Below the pieces are notes generated by a model. That model made no database searches. It was not told the origin of the DNA and saw nothing but the letters and a program-made list of their open reading frames with translations. The translations under genes and the position numbers were made by a program. From NCBI GenBank assembly GCA_018240565.1, contig JAFEFO010000022.1, positions 1 through 64,000 of the forward strand: a stretch of DNA of 64,000 nucleotides, read 5' to 3'. Shown piece after piece: positions 43,741-53,541 of this stretch (position 1 is the first letter of the stretch; the number at the start of each line of letters is the position of its first letter). The DNA comes from Pseudomonadota bacterium (lineage in GTDB: Bacteria; Pseudomonadota; Gammaproteobacteria; Xanthomonadales; Rhodanobacteraceae).

Positions 43741-46331
43741 ATGACCAACTCCGTTGCGGGATCGCGCAAATTGTAATGCGAGGCCATCGCCGCGCCGTAA
43801 GCGCCGGCCTGCGCGATCAGCAGCACATCGCCTTCGCGCGTGGGTGGCAGGCGGCGATTGGAACCGAGCACGTCGCCGGATTCGCAGATCGGACCGACGA
43901 TTTGCACGAGTTCCGTCGCGGCCTCATCGCTGCGCGTAAGGTTGACGATTTCGTGATACGCCTCGTACAGCGCCGGACGGATCAGCGAATTCATGCCGGC
44001 ATCGCAGCCGACGTAGCGCACATCGCCCTTGCGCTTGGTCTGGGTCACGCGCGCGAGCAGCACGCCGGCGTCGGCGACGAGATAGCGCCCCGGCTCGGCC
44101 CACAACTCGAATTGCGGATAGGCGGCTTTCACTTCCGCCAGCCCCGTGGAAAGTGCGACCAGATCCAGCGGCGTTTCATCGCCGCGCGCCGGCACGCCGA
44201 GCCCGCCGCCAATATTGAGCACATGCACGCTGCCGATTTTCTCGCCAAGACTCGCGAGCTGCACGTAGACGTCGCGCCAATGCGCGGCATCGAGAATCCC
44301 GGAACCCAGGTGCGCGTGCAGGCCGGCAATGCGCACGCCGTGGCGATCGGCGAGGCGATGAAACTCCGGCAGTTCGTCCAGCGCCAATCCGAACTTGGAT
44401 TTCGCGCCACCGGTCCTGACCTTGTCGTGATGGCCGCGACCGGCGCCAAGGTCCAGGCGCAAGAAAATTTCGCGGCCGGCGAAATCCGCGCCCCAGTGTT
44501 CGAGTGGATGCAGATTGTCCAGCGTCACCGGCACGCCGCTCGCCAGCGCTGCGGCGTATTCGGCACGCGGCGCGAAGTTCGGCGTGAACAGCCGTGCGGC
44601 CTGTGGTACCGATTGCGCGGCGCGTTCGAGCTCACCGGGCGACACGCACTCCAGGCCGAAACCTTGCACGGCAATTTCCTTGAGCAAGGCCGGATGCGCA
44701 TTGGCCTTGATCGCGTAGAACCAGCGATCGACCGGTTTGATTGCGCGCAACGCCTGCGCACGCTCGCGCACCGCGGCAATGTCGTAGACGTAGCGCGGCG
44801 TGCCTTGTTCGGCCAGCGACAACAACTCGCTGCGGCGCGTTTGCCACCACGGCGCGCCTTGGGAAAATTGCTCCTTTTTATACAACTCGCGCCAGCTCGG
44901 GCCGAAGATCGCGCGATCTTCCACGCGCATCGCCTCGGCGCGGATCAGCAGCGCATGCAGGTTCGGAAGCATACCGGCGGCGATGGCCTCGTCGACGACA
45001 AAAGTCAGATTGAGATTGTTCGACGACTGCGAAATCAGGTGCACGCGCTGCGGCCCGAACTCGGCGAGCACGGCGGACAACCTGTGTAACATCGAGCGCA
45101 TGCCGCGTCCGACCAACGTGATGGCCGCGCACGGCGCGATCACCTTCACCCGGCACACTTTCGCCAGGTCCGCGCACAGCGCCGACAATACATCGGAATT
45201 GAGCAGGTTTTCGCCGGGATCGAGCGACACGGTGACGTTCGTTTCCGACGTGCCGACCAGATCGATGGAAAGACCATGGCGCTTGAACTGCTCGAACACG
45301 TCGGCGAGAAAGCCGACCTGCTGCCACATGCCGATGGATTCCATCGCGATCAGGGTGATGCCGCCGCGCGATGAGATCGCCTTGACGCTGGGCGCGGCAT
45401 CCGGCGCGGCCACGCCGATTTGCGTGCCGGCCAGGTCCGGGAAATTCGTGTCGCGAATCGCCAGCGGCACGCGCGCCTCGCGCACCGGATTGATGCAGCG
45501 CGGATGCAGCACCTTGGCGCCGGTGGTCGCGATCTCCTGCGCTTCTTCGTAATCGAGCCGCGACAACAGTCGAGCGTTCGGGACCGTCCGCGGATTGGCG
45601 CTGAACATGCCGGCGACGTCGGTCCAGATTTCCACCCGCTCGGCTTTCAGCATCGCCCCGAAATAGCTCGCCGAGGTATCCGAACCACCACGGCCGAGGA
45701 TCACGGTTTCACCATCGATATTGCGCGCCATGAAACCTTGCGTGATGAACAAAGCGCCGCGTTCGCCCAAGGCTGCGGCGAAGGCGGCATCCGGCGCCGT
45801 GGGCACCGATGCGCACAGATAGCGACTCCAGGCGTTCTGGTTCGGCAGCGCCTGCGCAAGCAGGTGCGCGCGTGCATCCAGCCACTGCGCCGACAGGCCG
45901 AGCCGGTTGAGGTACGCCACGCCGAGTGTCGAGGACAACTGCTCGCCCAGCGCCAGCACTTCCGCCTGCCACGGCAGTGCGCCCGCTTCCGCGCGCACGT
46001 TTTCGGCGAGCGCATCGAGGCGTTCCAGCCAGTAGTCCAACAGTGCGCGCTCGGGGAGCTCCAGTTCAGCGAACATCGCCGCGTGACGCGCGCGGATCTC
46101 GTCGCGGATGGCCGCGCGCATGCCCGCGTCGGTTTGCGTCTCGCCCAGCGCCTTGAGCTGGTCGGTGATGCCCGACAGCGCCGACACCACGATCAGCACG
46201 TTTTTGTCGCGTTCGCGCCAGCCGCGCGCGATGGCGGCGATCTTGTCCCAACGCGCCCGCGTGGACACGCTGGTGCCGCCGAACTTGAGCACGACCCACG
46301 GCGGTGGCGTGGCGGTGGGCGACTGCGGCAT
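43737..46331 (-). CDS. lysA: Bifunctional aspartate kinase / diaminopimelate decarboxylase
   Basis: 864 residues from the ATG at 46331; an ATG at 46367 would add 12 residues. Residues ~10-470 form aspartokinase (KFGGTSVSTRARW near 15, GRGGSDTSAS near 205, ACT domains ~325-450 with LVGTSETNVTVSLDP). Residues ~495-860 form PLP-dependent decarboxylase (FYAIKANAHPALLKEIAVQGFGLECVS-type PLP-lysine region ~538, NIGGGLGVP, CESGDVLG near 813). The fusion joins the first and last steps of lysine synthesis and is a mark of Xanthomonadales. It leads the operon lysA/C-murL-murD2-b561. Confidence 0.95.
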   Translation of the reverse strand: MPQSPTATPPPWVVLKFGGTSVSTRARWDKIAAIARGWRERDKNVLIVVSALSGITDQLKALGETQTDAGMRAAIRDEIRARHAAMFAELELPERALLDYWLERLDALAENVRAEAGALPWQAEVLALGEQLSSTLGVAYLNRLGLSAQWLDARAHLLAQALPNQNAWSRYLCASVPTAPDAAFAAALGERGALFITQGFMARNIDGETVILGRGGSDTSASYFGAMLKAERVEIWTDVAGMFSANPRTVPNARLLSRLDYEEAQEIATTGAKVLHPRCINPVREARVPLAIRDTNFPDLAGTQIGVAAPDAAPSVKAISSRGGITLIAMESIGMWQQVGFLADVFEQFKRHGLSIDLVGTSETNVTVSLDPGENLLNSDVLSALCADLAKVCRVKVIAPCAAITLVGRGMRSMLHRLSAVLAEFGPQRVHLISQSSNNLNLTFVVDEAIAAGMLPNLHALLIRAEAMRVEDRAIFGPSWRELYKKEQFSQGAPWWQTRRSELLSLAEQGTPRYVYDIAAVRERAQALRAIKPVDRWFYAIKANAHPALLKEIAVQGFGLECVSPGELERAAQSVPQAARLFTPNFAPRAEYAAALASGVPVTLDNLHPLEHWGADFAGREIFLRLDLGAGRGHHDKVRTGGAKSKFGLALDELPEFHRLADRHGVRIAGLHAHLGSGILDAAHWRDVYVQLASLGEKIGSVHVLNIGGGLGVPARGDETPLDLVALSTGLAEVKAAYPQFELWAEPGRYLVADAGVLLARVTQTKRKGDVRYVGCDAGMNSLIRPALYEAYHEIVNLTRSDEAATELVQIVGPICESGDVLGSNRRLPPTREGDVLLIAQAGAYGAAMASHYNLRDPATELVI

Positions 46332-46581
46332 TGCCTTCGGATCCGGAAACACGGGACAAGGGGCCATTGTCCTTGTGCACCGCAAAAAAACAAGGGAAGA
46401 ATGGGGCCGTTGGCTGGCGAATCGCGGGCGCCGCAGCGCGAACGTCATGTTTTTTCGCTATCATGCGCCCGCCGTCAAATGGGATCGTTGCGGACGGTTC
46501 GGGATTACAAGTGTTCAGGACGGCACCACGGTGCCGCTCGTTCTTTCGCGCTTTGCGGTTCACCTGACAAAGGGGATGCAC

Positions 46582-49500
46582 ATGTTACGTAGCGCCTGTA
46601 GGAAGCTGCTGCCGACACTGGCTGGCAGCCTGCTCGCTGTCACCTGCGCCATTGCGCAGAACATCACCACCTCCGGCATCAACGGCCGCGTGCTCGACGC
46701 CACGGGCCAACCCGTCGCCGGCGCCACGGTTCTGATCAAGCACCGCCCGACCGGCACGGTCGTCGCGACGACCACCGATGCCGCCGGCCGCTATTCGGCG
46801 CAGGGCCTGCGCGTCGGCGGCCCGTTCGACGTGCGCGCGGACAAGGGCGGCGCCATGGTCGCCGAACAGGACAACATCTTCCTGCAGCTGGGCCAGCCCT
46901 CGTCGATCACCCTCGCGGCAGCCGCCGCGAAATCGCTGGAAACGATTACGGTGAGCGCGTCCACGGCCGCGTTGACATTCGCTTCCGACAACAAGGGATT
47001 GTCGACGAACATTTCGCAACGCCAGTTGCAGGCCACGCCGACGGGCAACCGTTCGATGGACGACGTGTTGCGCCTGGATCCGCGCGTCACCGTGATGGAC
47101 CAGGGCATCGGTTCGGTATCGGCCAACGGCCAGAACAATCGCTACAACAACATCGCCGTCGACGGCGTGAGCCAGGGCGATCCGTTCGGCCTCAACGCGA
47201 ACGGCCTGCCCTACCAGAAATCACCGATCTCGCCCGAATCGATCGCCGAGTACAACATTTCCACGGCGAACTACGACGTCGTGTCCGATGCCGTCGGCGC
47301 CGATGTCAATGCCGTGACCAAAACGGGCACCAACGAATTCCACGGCTCGGCCTACTATTCCTACCGCAATGCCAAGCATCTGGTCGGCGACGCCGGCTGG
47401 CTGGGCAGCGGCACGCCGGGTTACAACTACAACGGCTATCACCTGGACTGGACCGGCGGCTTCAACCTCGGCGGTCCGATCATCAAGGACACGCTGTTCT
47501 TCTTCATTGCCGCCGAACACGAGCGCACGACCGGCATCGGCGCCGATTCCGTCAATGGCCTGGACTACAGCCTCGGCAACGGCCCCTCGACGAGCAACAA
47601 GATCTCCCCCGGGGACTTGCAGAAAGTCATCGACGCCGCGACCGCGCTCGGTTTGCATCCGGGCGTATTTGGCGCCGGCGCGGGCGGACTGACCTACGAC
47701 GACAAGCGTTACCTTGCCAAGATCGACTGGAACATCGCCAACGGACACCGCGCCAACTTTACCTATCAACGCACCGACGAGCAGTTGCCGGCGGTTGGCG
47801 GCAATTCCACCAACAGCATCGGCCTGTCCAGCTACACCTACACGAAAGCGATCCGCACCGACAACTACGTCGCCAGCATCTTCGACGACTGGAGCGACAA
47901 CTTCTCGACGGAAGCGAAGGTCGGCTACCAGAAGTTCACGCAGAACACGACCGCGCCGTGGCAGCAGCCGGCGATCGCCGTGATCCTCTCGCCCACCGGC
48001 AGCGGACCGACGATTAATCTTGGCGAAGAGCAGTTCCGCCACTACAACCGCATCAACACGAAGAAGACCAGCCTGTTCTTTGCCGGCACCTACACGCTGG
48101 GCGACCACGCGATCAAGGCCGGCTTCGACTACACCAGCACGGATATTTTCAATCTCTTCGGCCGCACCGAATTCGGCCAATACACGTTCTGGGGCATCAC
48201 GAACTTCGCCAACGGCATCTACAACAGCTACAACCTGCTGCACCCGGCACCCGGCTATACGCTCAACGACATCGCCGCTGCGTGGACCTACACGCAGACC
48301 AGCCCGTTCATCCAGGATACCTGGCAAGTCACGCAGAACCTGTCCTTGCAGTACGGATTGCGTGCGGACATTCCCGGCTCGGACGGCAAATTGCCGCTCA
48401 ACCCGAAATTCCAGCAGGTGTTCGGCTATCCGAACAACTACACGGTGGGTTCGCACAACCTCGTGATGGAGCCGCGCGTATCGTTCAACTATGCATTCGA
48501 CAGCAGCTACAAGACGCAACTGCGCGGCGGTGTCGGCATCTTCCAATCCGCCCCGCCGGCGGTATGGCTGTCGAATCCTTACGCGAACAACGGCGTGACG
48601 CTGGCGTCGTACACCTCGTTCAACCCGACGGCCGTTCCGTTCAGCCCCGATCCGTTCAACCAGAACGTCCCGGTCAGCGGGCCGCCGCCATTCGCCGTGG
48701 ACACGATCGCGAAGGACTTCAAACTCCCGAACTCGCTGAAATTCAGCCTGGCCCTGGATCGCGAACTGCCGTGGTGGGGCCTGATCGCCAGCGCCGAATA
48801 CGTGCACGTCAACGTGATCGACGGCATCTTGTACCAGGCGATCAACTTCGGCGCGCCGACCGGCCTGTTGCCCGACGGCCGCCAGCAGTTCTGGAAAACG
48901 CCGGGCGAAGCGCCGAAATCCGCCGACGCCCTGGCCAACCAGAACCGCGCGTTCAGCACGCAGTCGACGCTGCTGACGAACACGCACAACGGCAAGTCCG
49001 ACACCTTCACGCTCGGCGTCAACAAACCGTTCAGCAGCAGCCTCTCGGGCGGCGCGAGCATCACGTTCTCGCACGCGACGGATGTCGACCCCGGCATCGA
49101 CACGATCGCCTACAGCGGCTACCAGCGCAACGCGCGCGTGAATCCGAACGCCGACATCCCGGGCACGTCGAACTACAACGTTCCGCGCAGCATCAAGTTG
49201 TCGCTGAACTGGCAGCACAATTTCATCGACAACCTGCGCACGCAGGCATCGGTGTTCTACAGCGGCCGCACCGGCAATCCGTATACCTGGACGTTCAGCA
49301 ACGATGCGAACGGCGACAGCATCGCCGGATTCGATCCGGTCTACATCCCGACCGCGAACGACCCCAAGGTGGCCTTTGCCAACGGTACCGCCGCCTCGGT
49401 CATCCAGCAGTTCGAGGATTTCCTTGCGCATGACAAGTACCTGAGCGGCCATCGCGGCATGATCGCCGGCCGCAACAGTTCGCACCTGGCCTGGGCCAAC

Positions 49501-49815
49501 CAGCTCGACCTGAGCTTCGCGCAAGAGGTGCCGGGACTGTGGGGCAAGGGCGAGGTGCGCTTCGACATCTTCAACTTCCTCAACCTGCTCAACAACAAGT
49601 GGGGCGAGCAGCAGGTCGCCGGCTTGTACAACACGCGCAATCTGGTCGGCTATGGCGGCGTGAATGCGAATGGACAGTATGTCTACACGCTGCCAACCGA
49701 CAAGAACGGCAACTACCAACCACAGGCGCTGGCGTTCTACGACGGCGGTTTCTACGATCCCAGCCGCGTGGTTTCGCGCTGGTCGGTCATGGTGACGTTG
49801 CGCTACAAGTTCTGA
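46582..49815 (+). CDS. TonB-dependent outer membrane receptor, Oar-like
   Basis: 1077 residues from the ATG at 46582, six bases after AGGGG; the ATG at 46576 is too close. Signal peptide (LAGSLLAVTCAIAQN) followed by a carboxypeptidase-regulatory-like repeat (SGINGRVLDATGQPVAGATVLI), a plug domain (FNIAVDG-type NNIAVDGVSQG, ESIAEYNISTANYDV) and a long barrel. The C-terminus ends in an aromatic residue (VTLRYKF) as in outer membrane proteins. It is divergent from lysA/C and ends at a strong terminator. Substrate unknown; large Oar-like receptors often take up peptides or glycans. Confidence 0.88.
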   Translation: MLRSACRKLLPTLAGSLLAVTCAIAQNITTSGINGRVLDATGQPVAGATVLIKHRPTGTVVATTTDAAGRYSAQGLRVGGPFDVRADKGGAMVAEQDNIFLQLGQPSSITLAAAAAKSLETITVSASTAALTFASDNKGLSTNISQRQLQATPTGNRSMDDVLRLDPRVTVMDQGIGSVSANGQNNRYNNIAVDGVSQGDPFGLNANGLPYQKSPISPESIAEYNISTANYDVVSDAVGADVNAVTKTGTNEFHGSAYYSYRNAKHLVGDAGWLGSGTPGYNYNGYHLDWTGGFNLGGPIIKDTLFFFIAAEHERTTGIGADSVNGLDYSLGNGPSTSNKISPGDLQKVIDAATALGLHPGVFGAGAGGLTYDDKRYLAKIDWNIANGHRANFTYQRTDEQLPAVGGNSTNSIGLSSYTYTKAIRTDNYVASIFDDWSDNFSTEAKVGYQKFTQNTTAPWQQPAIAVILSPTGSGPTINLGEEQFRHYNRINTKKTSLFFAGTYTLGDHAIKAGFDYTSTDIFNLFGRTEFGQYTFWGITNFANGIYNSYNLLHPAPGYTLNDIAAAWTYTQTSPFIQDTWQVTQNLSLQYGLRADIPGSDGKLPLNPKFQQVFGYPNNYTVGSHNLVMEPRVSFNYAFDSSYKTQLRGGVGIFQSAPPAVWLSNPYANNGVTLASYTSFNPTAVPFSPDPFNQNVPVSGPPPFAVDTIAKDFKLPNSLKFSLALDRELPWWGLIASAEYVHVNVIDGILYQAINFGAPTGLLPDGRQQFWKTPGEAPKSADALANQNRAFSTQSTLLTNTHNGKSDTFTLGVNKPFSSSLSGGASITFSHATDVDPGIDTIAYSGYQRNARVNPNADIPGTSNYNVPRSIKLSLNWQHNFIDNLRTQASVFYSGRTGNPYTWTFSNDANGDSIAGFDPVYIPTANDPKVAFANGTAASVIQQFEDFLAHDKYLSGHRGMIAGRNSSHLAWANQLDLSFAQEVPGLWGKGEVRFDIFNFLNLLNNKWGEQQVAGLYNTRNLVGYGGVNANGQYVYTLPTDKNGNYQPQALAFYDGGFYDPSRVVSRWSVMVTLRYKF

Positions 49816-49838
49816 GCGCACGCGGATATGCAAGTTTG

Positions 49839-49864
49839 AAACGGCGCCGCCATGGCGCCGTTTT
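49839..49864 (+). terminator. Intrinsic terminator after the TonB receptor
   Basis: ACGGCGCC pairs with GGCGCCGT across GCCAT, with A's before and TTTT after the stem, so it can also work on the opposite strand. Confidence 0.85.
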
Positions 49865-49922
49865 CATTCGCCAAGCGCAAATCCGGCATTAGTGCGAAAA
49901 TTGGCTCCTGGAGATCGCATTC

Positions 49923-50459
49923 ATGCCCGACAATCCCTTCCGCCGCACCAAGCCAGAACCGGTTCCGCCGGTCGCGGCCAGCGCCCGTGAAAAGACCGTG
50001 CCGCTGCGCATCAACGGCAAGGCGTTCTTCCACAATGGCGACCCGGACATGCCGCTGCTGTGGTACCTGCGCGACGTGCTGCGCCTGACCGGCAGCAAGT
50101 ACGGCTGCGGCATCGGCGAATGCGGCGCCTGCACGGTGCTCGTGGACGGCAAAGCCCAGCATGCTTGCCTGTTGCCGGTGAAATCCATGGCGCAGAGGGA
50201 GATCGTCACCATCGAAGGCCTGGCCGGCGATGCCGCCCTGCATCCGCTGCAGGAAGCGTGGATCGCCGAAGACGCCATCGGTTGCGGCTACTGCCAAACC
50301 GGCCAGATCATGGCCGCGGCGGCGCTGCTCAAGCGCAAGCCACGCCCGGACGACGCCGACATCGACGCCATTCCCAACCTGTGCCGCTGCGGCACGTATC
50401 CGCGCATCCGCGCCGCGATCGCGCGCGCGGCCACCGCGCCGGTCGAGGGCAAGCGGTGA
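49923..50459 (+). CDS. (2Fe-2S) subunit of a molybdenum hydroxylase (IorA-like)
   Basis: 178 residues. Plant-type ferredoxin cluster YGCGIGECGACTVLVDGKAQHAC (~60-82) and the second cluster GCGYCQTGQIMAA with LCRCGTYPRIR (~120-160) are both complete. It carries electrons from a molybdopterin subunit. The gene downstream overlaps by GTGA and encodes that subunit. There is no signal peptide, so it is likely co-exported with the Tat-bearing partner. Confidence 0.92.
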   Translation: MPDNPFRRTKPEPVPPVAASAREKTVPLRINGKAFFHNGDPDMPLLWYLRDVLRLTGSKYGCGIGECGACTVLVDGKAQHACLLPVKSMAQREIVTIEGLAGDAALHPLQEAWIAEDAIGCGYCQTGQIMAAAALLKRKPRPDDADIDAIPNLCRCGTYPRIRAAIARAATAPVEGKR

Positions 50460-52687
50460 TCTTCGATTCCTCGCGACGCCGCTTCCTTGCCGTCGGCGCG
50501 AGCGCGGCCGGCGCCTTGCTGGTCGGCTGGCGCGTGCAGGCGCAGGATGACCTGCCGTACCTGGGCGCACGCTTCCAGGCGCCGCAGCTCACCGATTTCT
50601 TGCGCGTCGAGGCCGACGGCACGGTCGTCATCGGTGCGCGCGGTTGCGAGGTCGGCCAGGGCGTGAAAACCGACTTGCCGATGCTGATTGCCGAGGAACT
50701 CGACGCGGACTGGAACCGCGTGCGCGTGGAACAGTTGCCCTACGGTTACGTCGATACCGATAGCGGCCCCGGCGACCGCTACGGCGACCAGGGCGCAGGC
50801 GGCGATGCCACGCCGGCGGCGTGGGCACAACTGCGCCAGGCCGGCGCGGTCGCACGTTGGTTGCTCGTGCAATCCGCCGCGCAACAATGGAGCCTGGATC
50901 CCGCGACGCTGCGCACCGAAGCCGGTTTCGTGATCGCCGCCGACGGGCGCAAACTCGGCTTCGGTGAACTTGCCGCCAACGCCGCGACGCTGGATGCGCC
51001 GCCAAATCCCTTGCCGTTGAAGGATCCGGCGCAATTCCGCCTTATCGGCAAGCCGATGCGCACGGTCGACGCGCGCGAAGTCGTGCTCGGTCGCACCGAA
51101 TACGGCATCGACAGTTATCTTGGCAATGCACTCGTCGCCGTGATCGCGCGCTGCCCGTATCCCGGTGGCGCGCTGGCCGCGCTCGACGATGCGCAAGCGC
51201 GCCAGCTATCCGGCGTGCGTGGCGTCCATGTACTGCCCGGACCCAAGCCCGACGCGCCCTTCGATGGCGCGCTGGCCGCCGGAGTCGCCGTGGTGGCCGA
51301 CGACACCTGGTCGGCACTGCGCGGGCGCGACAAGCTCAAGATCACCTGGAAACCCGATCCGGCCTGGGCGGGCGATTCCAGCGCCTCGCTCGAAGCCCGC
51401 GCGCAGGCCTTGCTTGGCGACGACGCCCACGCCATCGTGGTACGCAATGACGGTGATTTCGCCAAGGCACAGAAGGCGGCGCGCGGCAACACGATCCAGG
51501 CGCGTTACCAGATGCCACTGCTCGCGCATGCCACGCTCGAACCGCCGAGCGCAACGATCGCAGTCAGCCGAGACAAGGTCGAACTGATCGCCGGCCTGCA
51601 CGACCCGGCCGGCGCATCGCGCGTGCTGCAGGCGATCACCGGCGTGGCGCGCGATGCCATCGACATCCGCCTGCCGCGTGCGGGCGGCGACCTCGGCCGG
51701 CGCCTGCACAACGACTTCGTCGCCGAGGCCGCGCTCGTGGCCAAGGCCGCCGGCAAACCGGTGAAGCTCGTGTGGATGCGCGAGGATGACCTGCAACACG
51801 ACTTCTACCGGCCGTTCGGCATCCATGACCTGGCTGCCACGCTCGATCACCGCAAGCAGATCACCGGCTGGTCGCATCGCGTGGCGGCAACGCCGCGCAA
51901 CTGGCGCGACGAGCGCTTGGCCGGGCAGCCGGCTTTCGCCGGCATCCTCGATGCGGATGCGTTTCCCGCCGGGCTCGTCGCCAATCTCCAGCAATGGTTC
52001 AGCGCGCTGCCCTGTGGACTGCCGCGCGGTGAATTCCTCGGCGGTGCGCAGGCCTTCCAAGCCTTCGCGGCGCAAAGCTTTCTCGATGAAATTGCCCACG
52101 CCACCCGCCAGGATCCGCTCGTGCTGCGCATGAACCTGCTCGGTGCGCCGCGCATGCTACGGCCCGGATTCGACACCGGGCGACTGGCCGGCGTCTTGCG
52201 CATCGCCGCCGGCAAGATCGACTGGCAACACAAGCCGACCAATGGCCACGGCCTGGGGCTGGCCTGTCATGCCGGCGATGGCGCGTATGCCGCGCACGCG
52301 TTCGAAGTCTCGGTCGATGGCAACGACCTGACCATCCATCGCGCGGTGTGTGCGGTCGATGCCGGGCGCACGCTCAATCCGCTGAACCTGCAGGCGCAGG
52401 TGGCAAACACCACGCTGGCGGCAATTTCGGCAAGCTTGCACGAAGCGATCACGCTCAAGGCCGGCCAGGTGCAGCAACACAATTTCCCCGACTATCCCTT
52501 GCTGCGCATGCGCCAGTCACCGCGGGCCATGGAAGTGCACAGCATCGACAGCGCCGCCGATGCGGCCAGCGTCGATGATTGCGTCGCCGCGAGTGCGGCA
52601 CCAGCGCTGGCCAACGCGGTGTTTGCGGCCACGACCGTGCGCGTGCGCAAGCTGCCGCTGATGCCGGAGTTGTTGCGTTTGCTCTGA
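50456..52687 (+). CDS. Molybdopterin subunit of aldehyde/isoquinoline oxidoreductase (IorB-like), degenerate active site
   Basis: 743 residues, GTG start at 50456. Tat signal SRRRFLAVGASAAGALL. Motifs include GARGCEVGQGVKTDLPML (~60-75), GGDLGRRLHNDFVAEAALV (~410, family usually GGGFGRR) and SFLDEIAHATRQDPLVLRM (~540). The C-terminal catalytic stretch, usually GGVGEPGTPPVAPALANA, reads AASVDDCVAASAAPALANA (~700), so the catalytic Glu appears to be Asp and the Gly residues are lost. It pairs with the FeS subunit upstream; no XdhC-like maturation gene is nearby. Confidence 0.85.
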   Translation: MIFDSSRRRFLAVGASAAGALLVGWRVQAQDDLPYLGARFQAPQLTDFLRVEADGTVVIGARGCEVGQGVKTDLPMLIAEELDADWNRVRVEQLPYGYVDTDSGPGDRYGDQGAGGDATPAAWAQLRQAGAVARWLLVQSAAQQWSLDPATLRTEAGFVIAADGRKLGFGELAANAATLDAPPNPLPLKDPAQFRLIGKPMRTVDAREVVLGRTEYGIDSYLGNALVAVIARCPYPGGALAALDDAQARQLSGVRGVHVLPGPKPDAPFDGALAAGVAVVADDTWSALRGRDKLKITWKPDPAWAGDSSASLEARAQALLGDDAHAIVVRNDGDFAKAQKAARGNTIQARYQMPLLAHATLEPPSATIAVSRDKVELIAGLHDPAGASRVLQAITGVARDAIDIRLPRAGGDLGRRLHNDFVAEAALVAKAAGKPVKLVWMREDDLQHDFYRPFGIHDLAATLDHRKQITGWSHRVAATPRNWRDERLAGQPAFAGILDADAFPAGLVANLQQWFSALPCGLPRGEFLGGAQAFQAFAAQSFLDEIAHATRQDPLVLRMNLLGAPRMLRPGFDTGRLAGVLRIAAGKIDWQHKPTNGHGLGLACHAGDGAYAAHAFEVSVDGNDLTIHRAVCAVDAGRTLNPLNLQAQVANTTLAAISASLHEAITLKAGQVQQHNFPDYPLLRMRQSPRAMEVHSIDSAADAASVDDCVAASAAPALANAVFAATTVRVRKLPLMPELLRLL

Positions 52688-52691
52688 CGGA

Positions 52692-53375
52692 TCAGTAGTC
52701 GCAAGCCTGCTGCTCGATCCTGCGTTTGTCCGCGGCGTGTTCGCCGGCCGCGTCTTCGGTTTGCCGTTGACCGACATCGTTGAGCGGATCCAGCGGATTG
52801 CCCATGATCAAGTGCGCCATGTGGGCGCTGCTGGCTGCCGCGGCAGCCGCTTGTGCCGGTGTCAGCCCATCATCGAACCGGCTGCGTCGGCAGTGGATGA
52901 TGTTATGTCCGCGCGCGAGCAGCTCGCGGCCGCGCGCAAGGCCCTCTTCCCACAGCGTTGGCGCTGGCGGCGGCAAATGCACCGTGCCATCGCGATTGAA
53001 CAACAACGGCGGTGGTGACGCAGTTGGCGTCGACGCTTCGGTCTTGAGCTCGGCCGCCATCGACTGGCGCGGCGGGGATGGTTGCGCACGCGCGGACGCT
53101 TCCTTGCGCACGGGCTGCGGCAAGGATGGCATTGGCGCGGCGGATTCTTCGATCAAGCGCACCTGCACGACCGTCGCCGCCTTCTGCCCCAAGGGAAATC
53201 GGCTGGCGTACCAGACCAGGAAGATGGCGCCATGCAGCGCGAGCAGGGTCGCCAGGACCGTGATGTGCATGACGCGCGGCACGCGCGGCGGTGGACGCTG
53301 CATGCGCGCCAGCGCCTGCGCGCGAACCGCCGCAAACCAGGATTCTTCCGAAGCGGGAACAACGGCGTCTTCCAT
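52692..53375 (-). CDS. Proline-rich membrane-anchored hypothetical protein
   Basis: 227 residues from the ATG at 53375. One N-terminal membrane helix (VMHITVLATLLALHGAIFLVW, ~35-55) follows a basic cytoplasmic stretch (LARMQRPPPRVPR). The periplasmic part is proline/alanine-rich (~75-120) and then has a small domain with Cys-Arg (HNIIHCRRSRFDDG) and an Ala-run with SAHMAHLIMGNPLDP. Topology is TonB-like, yet the C-terminal TonB fold is not recognisable. It converges with the molybdopterin subunit gene (4 bp apart). Function unknown. Confidence 0.65.
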   Translation of the reverse strand: MEDAVVPASEESWFAAVRAQALARMQRPPPRVPRVMHITVLATLLALHGAIFLVWYASRFPLGQKAATVVQVRLIEESAAPMPSLPQPVRKEASARAQPSPPRQSMAAELKTEASTPTASPPPLLFNRDGTVHLPPPAPTLWEEGLARGRELLARGHNIIHCRRSRFDDGLTPAQAAAAAASSAHMAHLIMGNPLDPLNDVGQRQTEDAAGEHAADKRRIEQQACDY

Positions 53376-53541
53376 GAGCAATCGGGCTTCCTCGCGGCGC
53401 GGTCAAATTCGCCGGCAAGCCTAGTCGGCGCCGCGTAAACCGGCGGTTAACCGCGCGTTCGCCCACCTGCCGCAGTGCCACTTGACCTGCCGCGCCGAAA
53501 GGAGAACGCTTGATGGCCCAACCCGAATCAGGGAGCGGCAC

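Noticed and set aside
47221-49833. 870-codon minus-strand frame opposite the TonB receptor
   Set aside because: An antisense shadow of a real receptor; its Arg/Val/Gln composition and lack of motifs argue against coding.
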